A DNA stretch of 64,000 nucleotides, taken from NCBI GenBank assembly GCA_009782405.1, contig WRJC01000002.1:68787-132786 (forward strand), read 5' to 3'. The notes below the pieces were generated by a model, which had not been told where the DNA came from, searched no databases, and saw only the letters and a list, made by a program, of their open reading frames with translations. Below are positions 26,289-34,531 of this stretch, piece by piece. The position numbers and the translations under genes are program-made. The DNA comes from Oscillospiraceae bacterium. Lineage in GTDB: Bacteria; Bacillota_A; Clostridia; Oscillospirales; WRJC01. Position 1 is the first letter of the stretch. Each line of letters begins with the position of its first letter.

Positions 26289-28706
26289 CTAATTGATTTT
26301 CCAAATTAACCCTCTCTTGGGGTCTGTCAAAATTATGCCATGATCCAATACCGCGAAATCCGTGTAGTATCCTTCGGGAAATATCGCCAAATGGGCTTCA
26401 TATTCCCTTTCTATGTTTTCCGTTTCGTATTCCGGAGAGGCTTCGCCGGCAATGCTTATGCAATCCACCGCCGCATTGTTTTCCACTTTTATCATACGCA
26501 GCACGTTGAAATCCCAAACATAAAGCATTCCATCGGAGTATTTTACTTTTTGGGGCATATAGAAAAGCGGGAGCGCCCCGTCGACAAACGCCCTTCTTTT
26601 TTCGGAACCCGCAAAAAATTTCAATTCGCCGTTTTTGTAATATTGTATGAAGCCTTTTTCGGGATTTGCAAAATAAATCTCGCCGTCATCGCCGAAACAA
26701 AACGAGCGTGTTCCTTCCGGGAGCCTGCATGCCGAATAGATTTCTTCCGCGTTGTTCAAATCTATGATTTTGAGATATACTTCTCCCAATCCTGCGCTGC
26801 GCTCGATAAAATACAATTTGTTTTTGTCGGAGGGCGAAAACCCGAAATCTTCAATCGCCGTATACGCCGCATCGGCCGCGTAAATTTCTTCTGCGGTTCC
26901 ATCTCCGGAAATTTTCATGATTCCGTAAAAATAATTCCCCTCTGTATCTTCCCATTCGCCGGTCGATACGTACAATTCGTCCTTGTCGCATCGGACAATC
27001 CGGGGGACGATATAAAACGGATCGATTTCTATGCTCTGGACTGTATTATTTTCGATTTTGCGCAAGACACCCGAATCCGCGAAATATATTGTGCCGTTTT
27101 GCGCTATGTCTATGCTTTCCGGCGATACGAACTCCGCTTCGCCCAAGAGGTTTCCGTCGGTATGCCCGCGTTCCAAAGTGCCTCCGAGAAGTATGGCTTC
27201 ATGCCCGAATTCGTAGCGTTGGACAATATCGATTCCCCCATCCATAGCCTCGACCACGTTCACCGCCAGGCTTATGGATTTGTTTCTGTACTTTCCTTGC
27301 AACGTGGTTTCTCCTATATTTAGTCCCAATATTCTGTTTCCGTCAATTTGCGCCACGTTGCCGGTGCCTGTCCATGTGAAATCGTTCGCGCTTAAAACAG
27401 TTGTTTTTCCGTCGGGCGTTTGTTTTTCTATTTTAAGCTCGCTTGTCTGTTGCAAACTCATGGTGATATGCTGCGGCATGGCGACGATCACCGAAACCGC
27501 TTCCCGATTGTATACATATCCTCCGTAAGCGAAACTGCTTCCCGACAAGATGAAAAAAGCCGCTGCCATCGCTGCCGTAATCCTTCTCAAAAAGACGCTT
27601 TTTTGCGTTTTTATTTTTTCGTTCCCCAATTTTTGCAGGTCTGCCGAAATTTCGTCTATTGTCCGGTAACGTTCTTTTGGGTTTGTTTTTATGCATTTCA
27701 AAATGGTTTCGGCAAAACCATCCGAAACTGCTTCTTTTGCTTTTTGCAGGTTGCGCACAGTGGGGATTTCGCCTGTCGCCAGCTCGAACAACACCGCTCC
27801 GATGCTGAAAATGTCGGTTCTCGCATCCGGTTCCCAATTTGCGGCTTCTGCGGGCAATTGGCCAAAACGCAGATCGATGATTTTTTTGTATTTAGGGTTC
27901 GGAGTTTTCCCGAATTGTTCGGGCGCGGCATACTTCGGCGAAACGGCGGCGATGATTTTCGATTTGTCGTTTACGCGCTTCGATATTCCGAAATCGATGG
28001 GAACAAGACGGCCGTGAGTCACCATTATGTTTTCGGGTTTTATATCCAAATGGTATATGGGCGAATCTGGCAAATTGTGCAGATACGAATACACGTCGCA
28101 GAGCTGTATCGCCCAATCCAATACGAGTTGCGGGGCAAACGATTTTTTTGAGTTTGCCGCTTCTTTTATCGTTTCGCTGAGATTTTTTCCCTCTATGTAG
28201 CTCTCCACGAGATAAATCCCGTTTTCGTCGGTCAAAATGTCTATTATTTTCGGCAAACCCGTATGGTAAAGGTTTTTGAGCTTTTCGTGTTCATACGAAA
28301 CATTCCCTATTTCATGGGTGACAAATTTGATTATGCATTTGTTGTTCAATTTCAAGCTGCGGCCCAAAAATACCTTGCTCATCGGGCCGGAATAGATCGT
28401 TTCTTCGATAACATACAATCCTTCGAGAGTTTCCGGGGAAAAAGCGTTTTTCGGTTCCGCCTCATCGCCGCAAGGTATGTATTCGGTGGAAACCGCGTTT
28501 TCAGAAAATGCGGATTTTGGTTCGTTTAAATCAGTCGAAACGAATTTCTCGCCTATTTTTTCCATATTTTCCATTTCGTCCAAATCGCTTTCGTTTTGCT
28601 TGATTTTTTTATTTTTTTTTGCCGAACTGAAAAGATATATGAAAGCCACGGCGGAAAGGCCGGCTCCCGCCGCCCCTATTATGAAAAGCATTGTGTCCAT
28701 ATGCAT
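26289..28706 (-). CDS. Receptor-like Ser/Thr protein kinase with propeller sensor
   Basis: 805 residues. A first membrane segment (about 6-27) is followed by an acidic spacer and a Hanks-type kinase domain at about 98-358: Gly loop YSGPMSKVFLG, Lys127 in CIIKF, catalytic loop HLDIKPEN with Asp221, DFG at 238-240 and YAAPEQF at 259-265. The Arg before the catalytic Asp is Leu, so this is a non-RD kinase. A second membrane segment (about 376-398) leads to a Big2-like domain (about 405-486) and a beta-propeller of NHL-like blades (about 500-805; PESIDIAQNGTIYFADSG, RAFVDGAL). This is the layout of PknD-type receptor kinases. Its promoter is at 28743-28771, and the ribosome binding site AAAAGGG is 7 bases before ATG. 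Confidence 0.88.
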   Translation of the reverse strand: MHMDTMLFIIGAAGAGLSAVAFIYLFSSAKKNKKIKQNESDLDEMENMEKIGEKFVSTDLNEPKSAFSENAVSTEYIPCGDEAEPKNAFSPETLEGLYVIEETIYSGPMSKVFLGRSLKLNNKCIIKFVTHEIGNVSYEHEKLKNLYHTGLPKIIDILTDENGIYLVESYIEGKNLSETIKEAANSKKSFAPQLVLDWAIQLCDVYSYLHNLPDSPIYHLDIKPENIMVTHGRLVPIDFGISKRVNDKSKIIAAVSPKYAAPEQFGKTPNPKYKKIIDLRFGQLPAEAANWEPDARTDIFSIGAVLFELATGEIPTVRNLQKAKEAVSDGFAETILKCIKTNPKERYRTIDEISADLQKLGNEKIKTQKSVFLRRITAAMAAAFFILSGSSFAYGGYVYNREAVSVIVAMPQHITMSLQQTSELKIEKQTPDGKTTVLSANDFTWTGTGNVAQIDGNRILGLNIGETTLQGKYRNKSISLAVNVVEAMDGGIDIVQRYEFGHEAILLGGTLERGHTDGNLLGEAEFVSPESIDIAQNGTIYFADSGVLRKIENNTVQSIEIDPFYIVPRIVRCDKDELYVSTGEWEDTEGNYFYGIMKISGDGTAEEIYAADAAYTAIEDFGFSPSDKNKLYFIERSAGLGEVYLKIIDLNNAEEIYSACRLPEGTRSFCFGDDGEIYFANPEKGFIQYYKNGELKFFAGSEKRRAFVDGALPLFYMPQKVKYSDGMLYVWDFNVLRMIKVENNAAVDCISIAGEASPEYETENIEREYEAHLAIFPEGYYTDFAVLDHGIILTDPKRGLIWKIN

Positions 28707-28742
28707 AATTGCGCCCTTTTAAATCATTTTTCCGATGTATTT

Positions 28743-28771
28743 AATATACGATATTTTTTGCGTTATGTCAA
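28743..28771 (-). promoter_or_regulatory. Promoter of the kinase gene
   Basis: Minus strand TTGACA (28766-28771), 17-base spacer, TATATT (28743-28748). It faces away from the MBOAT promoter 64 bases to the right. Confidence 0.75.
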
Positions 28772-28834
28772 GAGTTTTTTTGAAAAAAACGAATAAAAAC
28801 AAATTGTGAATTTTTTTTATTTTTTTGCATTATA

Positions 28835-28863
28835 TTGACTATCTCGCAATACTGTGGTAAAAT
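28835..28863 (+). promoter_or_regulatory. Promoter of the MBOAT/DHHW operon
   Basis: TTGACT (28835-28840), 17-base spacer, TAAAAT (28858-28863). The expected transcript start near 28870 is about 30 bases before the MBOAT start. Confidence 0.7.
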
Positions 28864-28901
28864 AAAAAAGCAGCGATGAAACTGTAATGAAAGAGGAATT
28901 T

Positions 28902-30320
28902 ATGGTTTTTTCAAGTCTCAACTTTTTATATTTATTTTTGCCTCTGGCTTTATTGATATATTACGCGATGCCCTCGTTAAAATCAAAAAACATCGCCTTG
29001 ACTGTTTTGTCTTTGTTTTTTTACTCGTGGGGAGAACCCGTTTGGGTCGTTCTTCTTGTGATAAGTTCCGTCACCGATTTTTACATGGGAAAAATAATCG
29101 GCAAATACAGAAATTCCAAATATGCCAAATATGCCATGATTTCATCGCTGGCCGTAAATATTGGGTTTCTTTTGGTTTTCAAATATTCGGGGCTGCTTGT
29201 AGAAACCCTGAATGCAATTAGTCCCTTGGATTTGCCCGTGCCCAATATATCTTTGCCCATAGGCATATCTTTTTATACATTCCAAACATTGTCGTATACG
29301 ATCGACGTGTATAGGGAAAAAGCGGAAGTAAATCGTTCTTTTATGGACTTTTTGCTTTTTGTTTCTTTGTTCCCGCAACTTATCGCCGGTCCTATATTGA
29401 GATACGTCGATGTTGCGGGGCAATTGGCGCACAGGGAGCATAATTTCGAAAAATTCAAAATCGGGATCACCCGTTTCGTGATAGGTTTGAGCAAAAAAAT
29501 AATCATAGCCAACCATGCGGGGGAAATAGCCGACCAATTTTTGAATTTCAGCAAAAGCGCGCCTTCGACTGCGAGCGTATGGTACGGCGTGATCATGTTT
29601 GCCATCCAAATATATTTTGATTTTTCGGGATATTCCGATATGGCGATAGGCCTCGGCAAAATGTTGGGGTTCGATTACAGGGAAAATTTTGATTATCCGT
29701 ACACAGCTTCTTCAATTACAAATTTTTGGCGCAGGTGGCATATGTCTTTGAGCAGTTTTTTCAAGGATTATGTGTATATCCCCCTCGGGGGCAACAAACG
29801 CCTGCAAATCAGGAATATAGCGGTCGTTTGGCTGCTTACGGGAATATGGCACGGCGCTTCTTGGAATTTCGCGCTGTGGGGAGTATTTTATGGAATCGTG
29901 TTGATTCTCGAAAAGGTATTCATATTGGATTTTTTTAAAAAAATCCATTTCGTTTCTCCCGTCGTTTCGAGGATTTACGCTTTGTTCATCGTGCTTGTCG
30001 GATGGTGCCTGTTCTATTTCACGGATTTCGGCGAGCTTGCCACAGCTTTGAAATTCATGTTCGTGCCCGAATTCGATCCGCAGGATTTTGTGCTGGCCCA
30101 ATCAATTGGAAACAATGCCATATTCTTTTTGTTCGCCGCGATGGCTTCCACGCCGCTTTTCAAAAACGCGCTCGTTTTTATAAAGAAAGCGTTCAAGGAA
30201 AAAATTCCCGAAATTATCGATTTAATCGCAAATTTGTCATTTAATGGCATATGCGTTTATATATGCACCGCATTATTGACCGGCCAGGAATATAATCCAT
30301 TTTTATATTTTAAGTTCTGA
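28902..30320 (+). CDS. MBOAT family O-acyltransferase (AlgI/DltB-like)
   Basis: 472 residues with about eleven hydrophobic segments. The MBOAT core is clear: SYTIDVYR near residue 135, FPQLIAGPILRY near 163, SITNFWRRWHMSLSSFFKDY near 275 and the catalytic His in LTGIWHGASWNF near 317. This subfamily (AlgI, DltB, PatA) moves acyl groups across the membrane to exported polysaccharide, teichoic acid or peptidoglycan. ATG 28902 is chosen because GAGG lies 5 bases upstream; an earlier ATG at 28887 has none. Two DHHW genes follow in the same direction, which is the usual partner arrangement and suggests O-acetylation of a surface polymer (inference). Confidence 0.92.
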   Translation: MVFSSLNFLYLFLPLALLIYYAMPSLKSKNIALTVLSLFFYSWGEPVWVVLLVISSVTDFYMGKIIGKYRNSKYAKYAMISSLAVNIGFLLVFKYSGLLVETLNAISPLDLPVPNISLPIGISFYTFQTLSYTIDVYREKAEVNRSFMDFLLFVSLFPQLIAGPILRYVDVAGQLAHREHNFEKFKIGITRFVIGLSKKIIIANHAGEIADQFLNFSKSAPSTASVWYGVIMFAIQIYFDFSGYSDMAIGLGKMLGFDYRENFDYPYTASSITNFWRRWHMSLSSFFKDYVYIPLGGNKRLQIRNIAVVWLLTGIWHGASWNFALWGVFYGIVLILEKVFILDFFKKIHFVSPVVSRIYALFIVLVGWCLFYFTDFGELATALKFMFVPEFDPQDFVLAQSIGNNAIFFLFAAMASTPLFKNALVFIKKAFKEKIPEIIDLIANLSFNGICVYICTALLTGQEYNPFLYFKF

Positions 30321-30340
30321 AAGGAAAACGGGCAGGCACG

Positions 30341-31660
30341 ATGAAAACAAATAAAATATCCGCAATAATCGTGGCGGTTTTTTTGTTGCAGATTTATATA
30401 CAGGGAATGCTTTTTATCTTTTTTGACAAGCAAACATTTTCCCAGTCAGAAAACAGGATGCTGGCAAATTTTCCGGCAATTTCCGTTGAAAATTACCTTT
30501 CCGGAAATTTTTCGGGTCAATTTGAATCTTACGTAAACGACCATTTTCCGTTTAGAAGCCAATATATAAGCATTTCAAGGCAAATAAGTTCGCTTTACTA
30601 TTTCGAAGGTTTCGCGCAGGAGGATGATATATTGTTTTTGGCGGGCGCAAATCCGGGAAAAAACGAAAGCAATGAAGATGCGGATCCAATTGCGGAACCG
30701 CCGCAAAACGCCGCATCCGAAGAAGATGACTATGAACCGCAAGTCGAAAACGGGCTATTGATAATGAAAGACAGGCTCGCCGAAGCGTATTCGATTTCGC
30801 TGAGGAATATAAACGAATACGCGAACGCGGCGAACAAACTGTACGAGGAATGCGGAAAACCGGAAACATACGTGATACTGCCGCCGTGCGCCGCACAGCT
30901 GTACCTGCCGGACAAATACAGAAGCGAACAAAACAACCAGTACATCGCATTCGACCTGCTGAGGGAGAAACTCGACGGCCCGCAGTACGTAGACCTGGAG
31001 CGCAGTTACGAGAAGCACAAAGACGAGTACATATACTTCAACACGGACCACCACTGGACGGCGCTGGGCGCATACTACGCCTACGAGGCGCTGGCGGAGG
31101 CCATGGGGGCAAAGCCGACGAGGTTGGGCGAATATGCGGAAACCGGCAGCATCGGCGGCTTTCAGGGCAGTTTGCACAGGGCTTTGGCGGCATACCCGCA
31201 ATATGAATCCCTCAAGGATGCGAGCGACACCATCGAGTACTACGTGCCGAAAAACAGAGCCGAGGTGACCGCGTACATGAGCGCGGAAATGACAGGCGGG
31301 GAGCAGAGAAAACTCTTTTGCCCCGAACGCTCGCCGGAGGGCGCGGCATCGTACGACATTTTCATGGGGGGCGACATAGTCCTGGGCCACATACGCTCCG
31401 AGATCGGCAACGGCAGGAGCATCGCCGTCGTCAGGGACTCCTACGGGCACGCGTTCCTGCCGTTTCTGGTCGACAATTTCGAGCATATCTACTCCATCGA
31501 GCCGAGGTACTTCAACAAGACGACGAACACGCTGGCGCTGGGCGACTTTTTCAGGGACAAAAACATCGATGTCCTGCTCTTCGTGAGCTATTCGCTCACC
31601 GCTACCGGTAGCCACTGGCTCACTTGGGGCCATGAATTGCTCAAATTGACCAAAGATTAA
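30341..31660 (+). CDS. DHHW family protein, membrane-anchored (copy 1)
   Basis: 439 residues. An N-terminal membrane anchor (about 6-28) is followed by SENRMLANFP, a FESYVNDHFPFR segment and an acidic spacer, then the AlgX/AlgJ-like SGNH-related domain with the family-naming NTDHHWTALGAY near residue 235 and VVRDSYGHAFLPFL near 365. Such proteins act with MBOAT transporters in surface polymer acylation. From base 30755 to 31654 the gene is almost identical to the next gene, differing in two adjacent codon bases (His versus Asp). The N-terminal 138 residues are unrelated to the next gene. The C-terminal part is richer in G/C than the N-terminal part, which suggests domain replacement (inference). 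Confidence 0.9.
   Translation: MKTNKISAIIVAVFLLQIYIQGMLFIFFDKQTFSQSENRMLANFPAISVENYLSGNFSGQFESYVNDHFPFRSQYISISRQISSLYYFEGFAQEDDILFLAGANPGKNESNEDADPIAEPPQNAASEEDDYEPQVENGLLIMKDRLAEAYSISLRNINEYANAANKLYEECGKPETYVILPPCAAQLYLPDKYRSEQNNQYIAFDLLREKLDGPQYVDLERSYEKHKDEYIYFNTDHHWTALGAYYAYEALAEAMGAKPTRLGEYAETGSIGGFQGSLHRALAAYPQYESLKDASDTIEYYVPKNRAEVTAYMSAEMTGGEQRKLFCPERSPEGAASYDIFMGGDIVLGHIRSEIGNGRSIAVVRDSYGHAFLPFLVDNFEHIYSIEPRYFNKTTNTLALGDFFRDKNIDVLLFVSYSLTATGSHWLTWGHELLKLTKD
30755..31654 (+). repeat. 900-bp direct repeat, copy 1
   Basis: Matches 32329-33228 at an offset of 1574 bases. As read here, the only differences are C/G and T/C in the codon CAT versus GAC near the 3' end. It encodes 300 residues of the DHHW domain in both genes. 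Confidence 0.92.
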
Positions 31661-31689
31661 AATATTTGTTTTTGGAAAGGAAAACAAAA

Positions 31690-33279
31690 ATGAAAAACAC
31701 CAAAAAATTTTTTCCGTTTGCATTGGCGCTTGTCATTTTTGCGCAGATAATTTTGCCTTCGTCCGTCGCCTTCGGCGTCGATCCGTCGAATTCGGCAGAC
31801 GAAACCCTCGTGGCAATGCCCATATCTTCAAGGGTAGTGGTGGATGGCTCCGAAATGGTTTTTGAAGCCTACAAAATCAATGAAAGCAACTATTTCAAAT
31901 TGCGCGATTTGGCATATGCGCTAAACGGCACAGAAAAACAATTCGATGTCGGCTGGGATGAGGAAAATGATGCGATATCGTTAATTCGCGGCCAGCCTTA
32001 TTCGCCTGTCGGAGGCGAAATGGAGGGCAAGGCGATTTCGGAAAAAACGCCGGTTCCCACTTCTTCGGAAGTTCGCATGGAAGAAAAAATATTGCAATTG
32101 GTGGCCTACAATATCGATGGCAGCAATTATTTCAAACTGCGCGACATTGGCGAAGCATTGGATTTCGGCGTCGAATGGGACGGCGCGAGAAATATGATAG
32201 TCATCGAAACCGATAAAATTTATTTAGCAGATGCCCCACCCGCAAATCCCGCCATCCCGATTCCGATTGCGACATATGACACAGATTCGCCCGAGGAAGA
32301 ATCTGAAGCGCAGATAACAAAAAACAATCTATTGATAATGAAAGACAGGCTCGCCGAAGCGTATTCGATTTCGCTGAGGAATATAAACGAATACGCGAAC
32401 GCGGCGAACAAACTGTACGAGGAATGCGGAAAACCGGAAACATACGTGATACTGCCGCCGTGCGCCGCACAGCTGTACCTGCCGGACAAATACAGAAGCG
32501 AACAAAACAACCAGTACATCGCATTCGACCTGCTGAGGGAGAAACTCGACGGCCCGCAGTACGTAGACCTGGAGCGCAGTTACGAGAAGCACAAAGACGA
32601 GTACATATACTTCAACACGGACCACCACTGGACGGCGCTGGGCGCATACTACGCCTACGAGGCGCTGGCGGAGGCCATGGGGGCAAAGCCGACGAGGTTG
32701 GGCGAATATGCGGAAACCGGCAGCATCGGCGGCTTTCAGGGCAGTTTGCACAGGGCTTTGGCGGCATACCCGCAATATGAATCCCTCAAGGATGCGAGCG
32801 ACACCATCGAGTACTACGTGCCGAAAAACAGAGCCGAGGTGACCGCGTACATGAGCGCGGAAATGACAGGCGGGGAGCAGAGAAAACTCTTTTGCCCCGA
32901 ACGCTCGCCGGAGGGCGCGGCATCGTACGACATTTTCATGGGGGGCGACATAGTCCTGGGCCACATACGCTCCGAGATCGGCAACGGCAGGAGCATCGCC
33001 GTCGTCAGGGACTCCTACGGGCACGCGTTCCTGCCGTTTCTGGTCGACAATTTCGAGCATATCTACTCCATCGAGCCGAGGTACTTCAACAAGACGACGA
33101 ACACGCTGGCGCTGGGCGACTTTTTCAGGGACAAAAACATCGATGTCCTGCTCTTCGTGAGCTATTCGCTCACCGCTACCGGTAGCCACTGGCTCACTTG
33201 GGGCGACGAATTGCTCAAATTGACCAAACCCATACCAAATGAGCCGCCTTCGAAACCCATGCCAAATTGGAAACCTTAG
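31690..33279 (+). CDS. Secreted stalk-domain / DHHW fusion protein (copy 2)
   Basis: 529 residues. A cleavable-looking signal peptide (FFPFALALVIFAQIILP) is followed by two units of the copper-amine-oxidase N-terminal 'stalk' type (SNYFKLRDLAYAL near residue 65 and SNYFKLRDIGEAL near 145, each with an F-x-V-x-W-D segment). From about residue 214 the protein is identical to copy 1 through the DHHW domain, then ends in a short Pro-rich tail (PSKPMPNWKP). ATG 31690 is chosen because GGAAAGG is 9 bases upstream; an in-frame TTG at 31666 precedes the ribosome binding site. It lies 29 bases after copy 1. It may be a soluble or wall-bound version of the same enzyme. Confidence 0.88.
   Translation: MKNTKKFFPFALALVIFAQIILPSSVAFGVDPSNSADETLVAMPISSRVVVDGSEMVFEAYKINESNYFKLRDLAYALNGTEKQFDVGWDEENDAISLIRGQPYSPVGGEMEGKAISEKTPVPTSSEVRMEEKILQLVAYNIDGSNYFKLRDIGEALDFGVEWDGARNMIVIETDKIYLADAPPANPAIPIPIATYDTDSPEEESEAQITKNNLLIMKDRLAEAYSISLRNINEYANAANKLYEECGKPETYVILPPCAAQLYLPDKYRSEQNNQYIAFDLLREKLDGPQYVDLERSYEKHKDEYIYFNTDHHWTALGAYYAYEALAEAMGAKPTRLGEYAETGSIGGFQGSLHRALAAYPQYESLKDASDTIEYYVPKNRAEVTAYMSAEMTGGEQRKLFCPERSPEGAASYDIFMGGDIVLGHIRSEIGNGRSIAVVRDSYGHAFLPFLVDNFEHIYSIEPRYFNKTTNTLALGDFFRDKNIDVLLFVSYSLTATGSHWLTWGDELLKLTKPIPNEPPSKPMPNWKP
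32329..33228 (+). repeat. 900-bp direct repeat, copy 2
   Basis: Second copy of 30755-31654. Homologous recombination between the two would delete 1574 bp and leave one chimeric DHHW gene. Confidence 0.92.
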
Positions 33280-33324
33280 GTGAAAATAACAAATAATTGC
33301 TGCGAAATGCCGCGAATCCAAATG

Positions 33325-33350
33325 AAAAAGCCCAAAATGGGCTTTTTTCG
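33325..33350. terminator. Bidirectional terminator between DHHW copy 2 and nspC
   Basis: AAAAAGCCCA (33325-33334), 3-base loop, TGGGCTTTTT (33338-33347); T run on both strands. It separates convergent genes. Confidence 0.85.
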
Positions 33351-33362
33351 TTTAATCATTTA

Positions 33363-34505
33363 TCAAGAAAGCCTCATTTTAAAGTCCCCATAACCGAATT
33401 CTTTGATTATTTTCATTTGGCCGTCTGCCGCCATTAACACAATCGAAGGCAATTTTGCCCCGTTGAATGTATTGTTTTTTACCATTGTGTAATGCGCCAT
33501 ATCCAAAAAAATGATTTTGTCGCCGGATTTCAGCTTTTCGTCAAAGGAATAGTCGCCGATTATGTCCCCTGCAAAACAGGTGTTGCCGCATAGCCGGCAA
33601 TTGTAAATTTTTTCCCCTTCCCTGCCCGCGCCTAAAACTTCCGGCCTGTATGGCATTTCCAAAACATCGGGCATATGGCAAGCCGCCGAAGCGTCCAAAA
33701 TCGCGCAGGGCAGATCATCGCCGTCAATTATGTCAAGCACCGTCGAAACCAAAACACCCGAATTCAAAACCACCGCTTCGCCGGGTTCGATATATACCTC
33801 CAGGCCGTATTTTTCTTTTATGAACATGATCGATTCGATCAGCGTTTCCATGTCGTAGCCTTCTCGCGTGATATGCTGCCCGCCGCCGAAATTTATCCAT
33901 TTTATGTTTTTTAGTTTGAGAAATTCCCCGAATTCTTCATCGATCACTTGAAGGGTTCGCCACAAAACGTCCGAATTCTGTTCGCACATCGTGTGAAAAT
34001 GAAAACCGTCCAGCAATTTCAATTTTTGCCTGTTTTCTATGATGTTTTCAAGTCTTGCCCCGAAGCGCGAATTTGCGGCGCAGGGATCATAAATCTCGTT
34101 TTCTATTTCGGAATATTCGGGATTAATCCTGAGGCCGATCTGCGCATTTTTTGTCCTGCCTTTGAATTTGTCCAGCTGGCCAAAAGAATTGAATATTATA
34201 TAATCGCAAATTTGCGCGATTTCGTCAAATTCCCCTTCAATATATGCAGGCGAAAAAATATGCGTTTCGCTGCCCAATTCTTCATTGCTTAATTTTGCTT
34301 CATAGAGCCCGCTCGCGGCGGTTCCGTATAAATATTTTTTGATTTGCGGATAAAGGGAATACATCGAAAACGCTTTTTGCGCCAGCAATATCTTGGCTCC
34401 GGTTTTTCTTTGGACAAAATCCAAAATTTCAAGGTTTTTTATTATTTGGCTTTCGTCAATCACATATGCGGGAGTGGGCATTTTTGCATAAATCATTTCT
34501 TTCAT
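33363..34505 (-). CDS. nspC: Carboxynorspermidine/carboxyspermidine decarboxylase
   Basis: 380 residues of the alanine-racemase-fold PLP decarboxylase family. ILLAQKAFSMYSLYP near residue 38 supplies the PLP lysine in the Q/L-K-A/S-F-S context of NspC; FHFHTMCEQN, GGGQHITREGYD and EPGEAVVLNSG are further family landmarks, and CHMPDVLEMPY near residue 280 is typical of this group rather than of ornithine or diaminopimelate decarboxylases. It converts carboxyspermidine to spermidine (or the nor-forms). The open frame reaches back to TTG 34535 and overlaps the dehydrogenase gene; ATG 34505 is preferred. It is the last gene of the polyamine run and is closed by a bidirectional terminator. Confidence 0.9.
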   Translation of the reverse strand: MKEMIYAKMPTPAYVIDESQIIKNLEILDFVQRKTGAKILLAQKAFSMYSLYPQIKKYLYGTAASGLYEAKLSNEELGSETHIFSPAYIEGEFDEIAQICDYIIFNSFGQLDKFKGRTKNAQIGLRINPEYSEIENEIYDPCAANSRFGARLENIIENRQKLKLLDGFHFHTMCEQNSDVLWRTLQVIDEEFGEFLKLKNIKWINFGGGQHITREGYDMETLIESIMFIKEKYGLEVYIEPGEAVVLNSGVLVSTVLDIIDGDDLPCAILDASAACHMPDVLEMPYRPEVLGAGREGEKIYNCRLCGNTCFAGDIIGDYSFDEKLKSGDKIIFLDMAHYTMVKNNTFNGAKLPSIVLMAADGQMKIIKEFGYGDFKMRLS

Positions 34506-34531
34506 ATAATTTAATTCTTTCTTGAATAAAA

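Noticed and set aside
30755..31723. Long open frames on the minus strand across each 900-bp DHHW repeat (322 and 330 codons)
   Set aside because: They lie exactly antisense to the DHHW domain, have no ribosome binding site, and arise from the codon bias of the coding strand.
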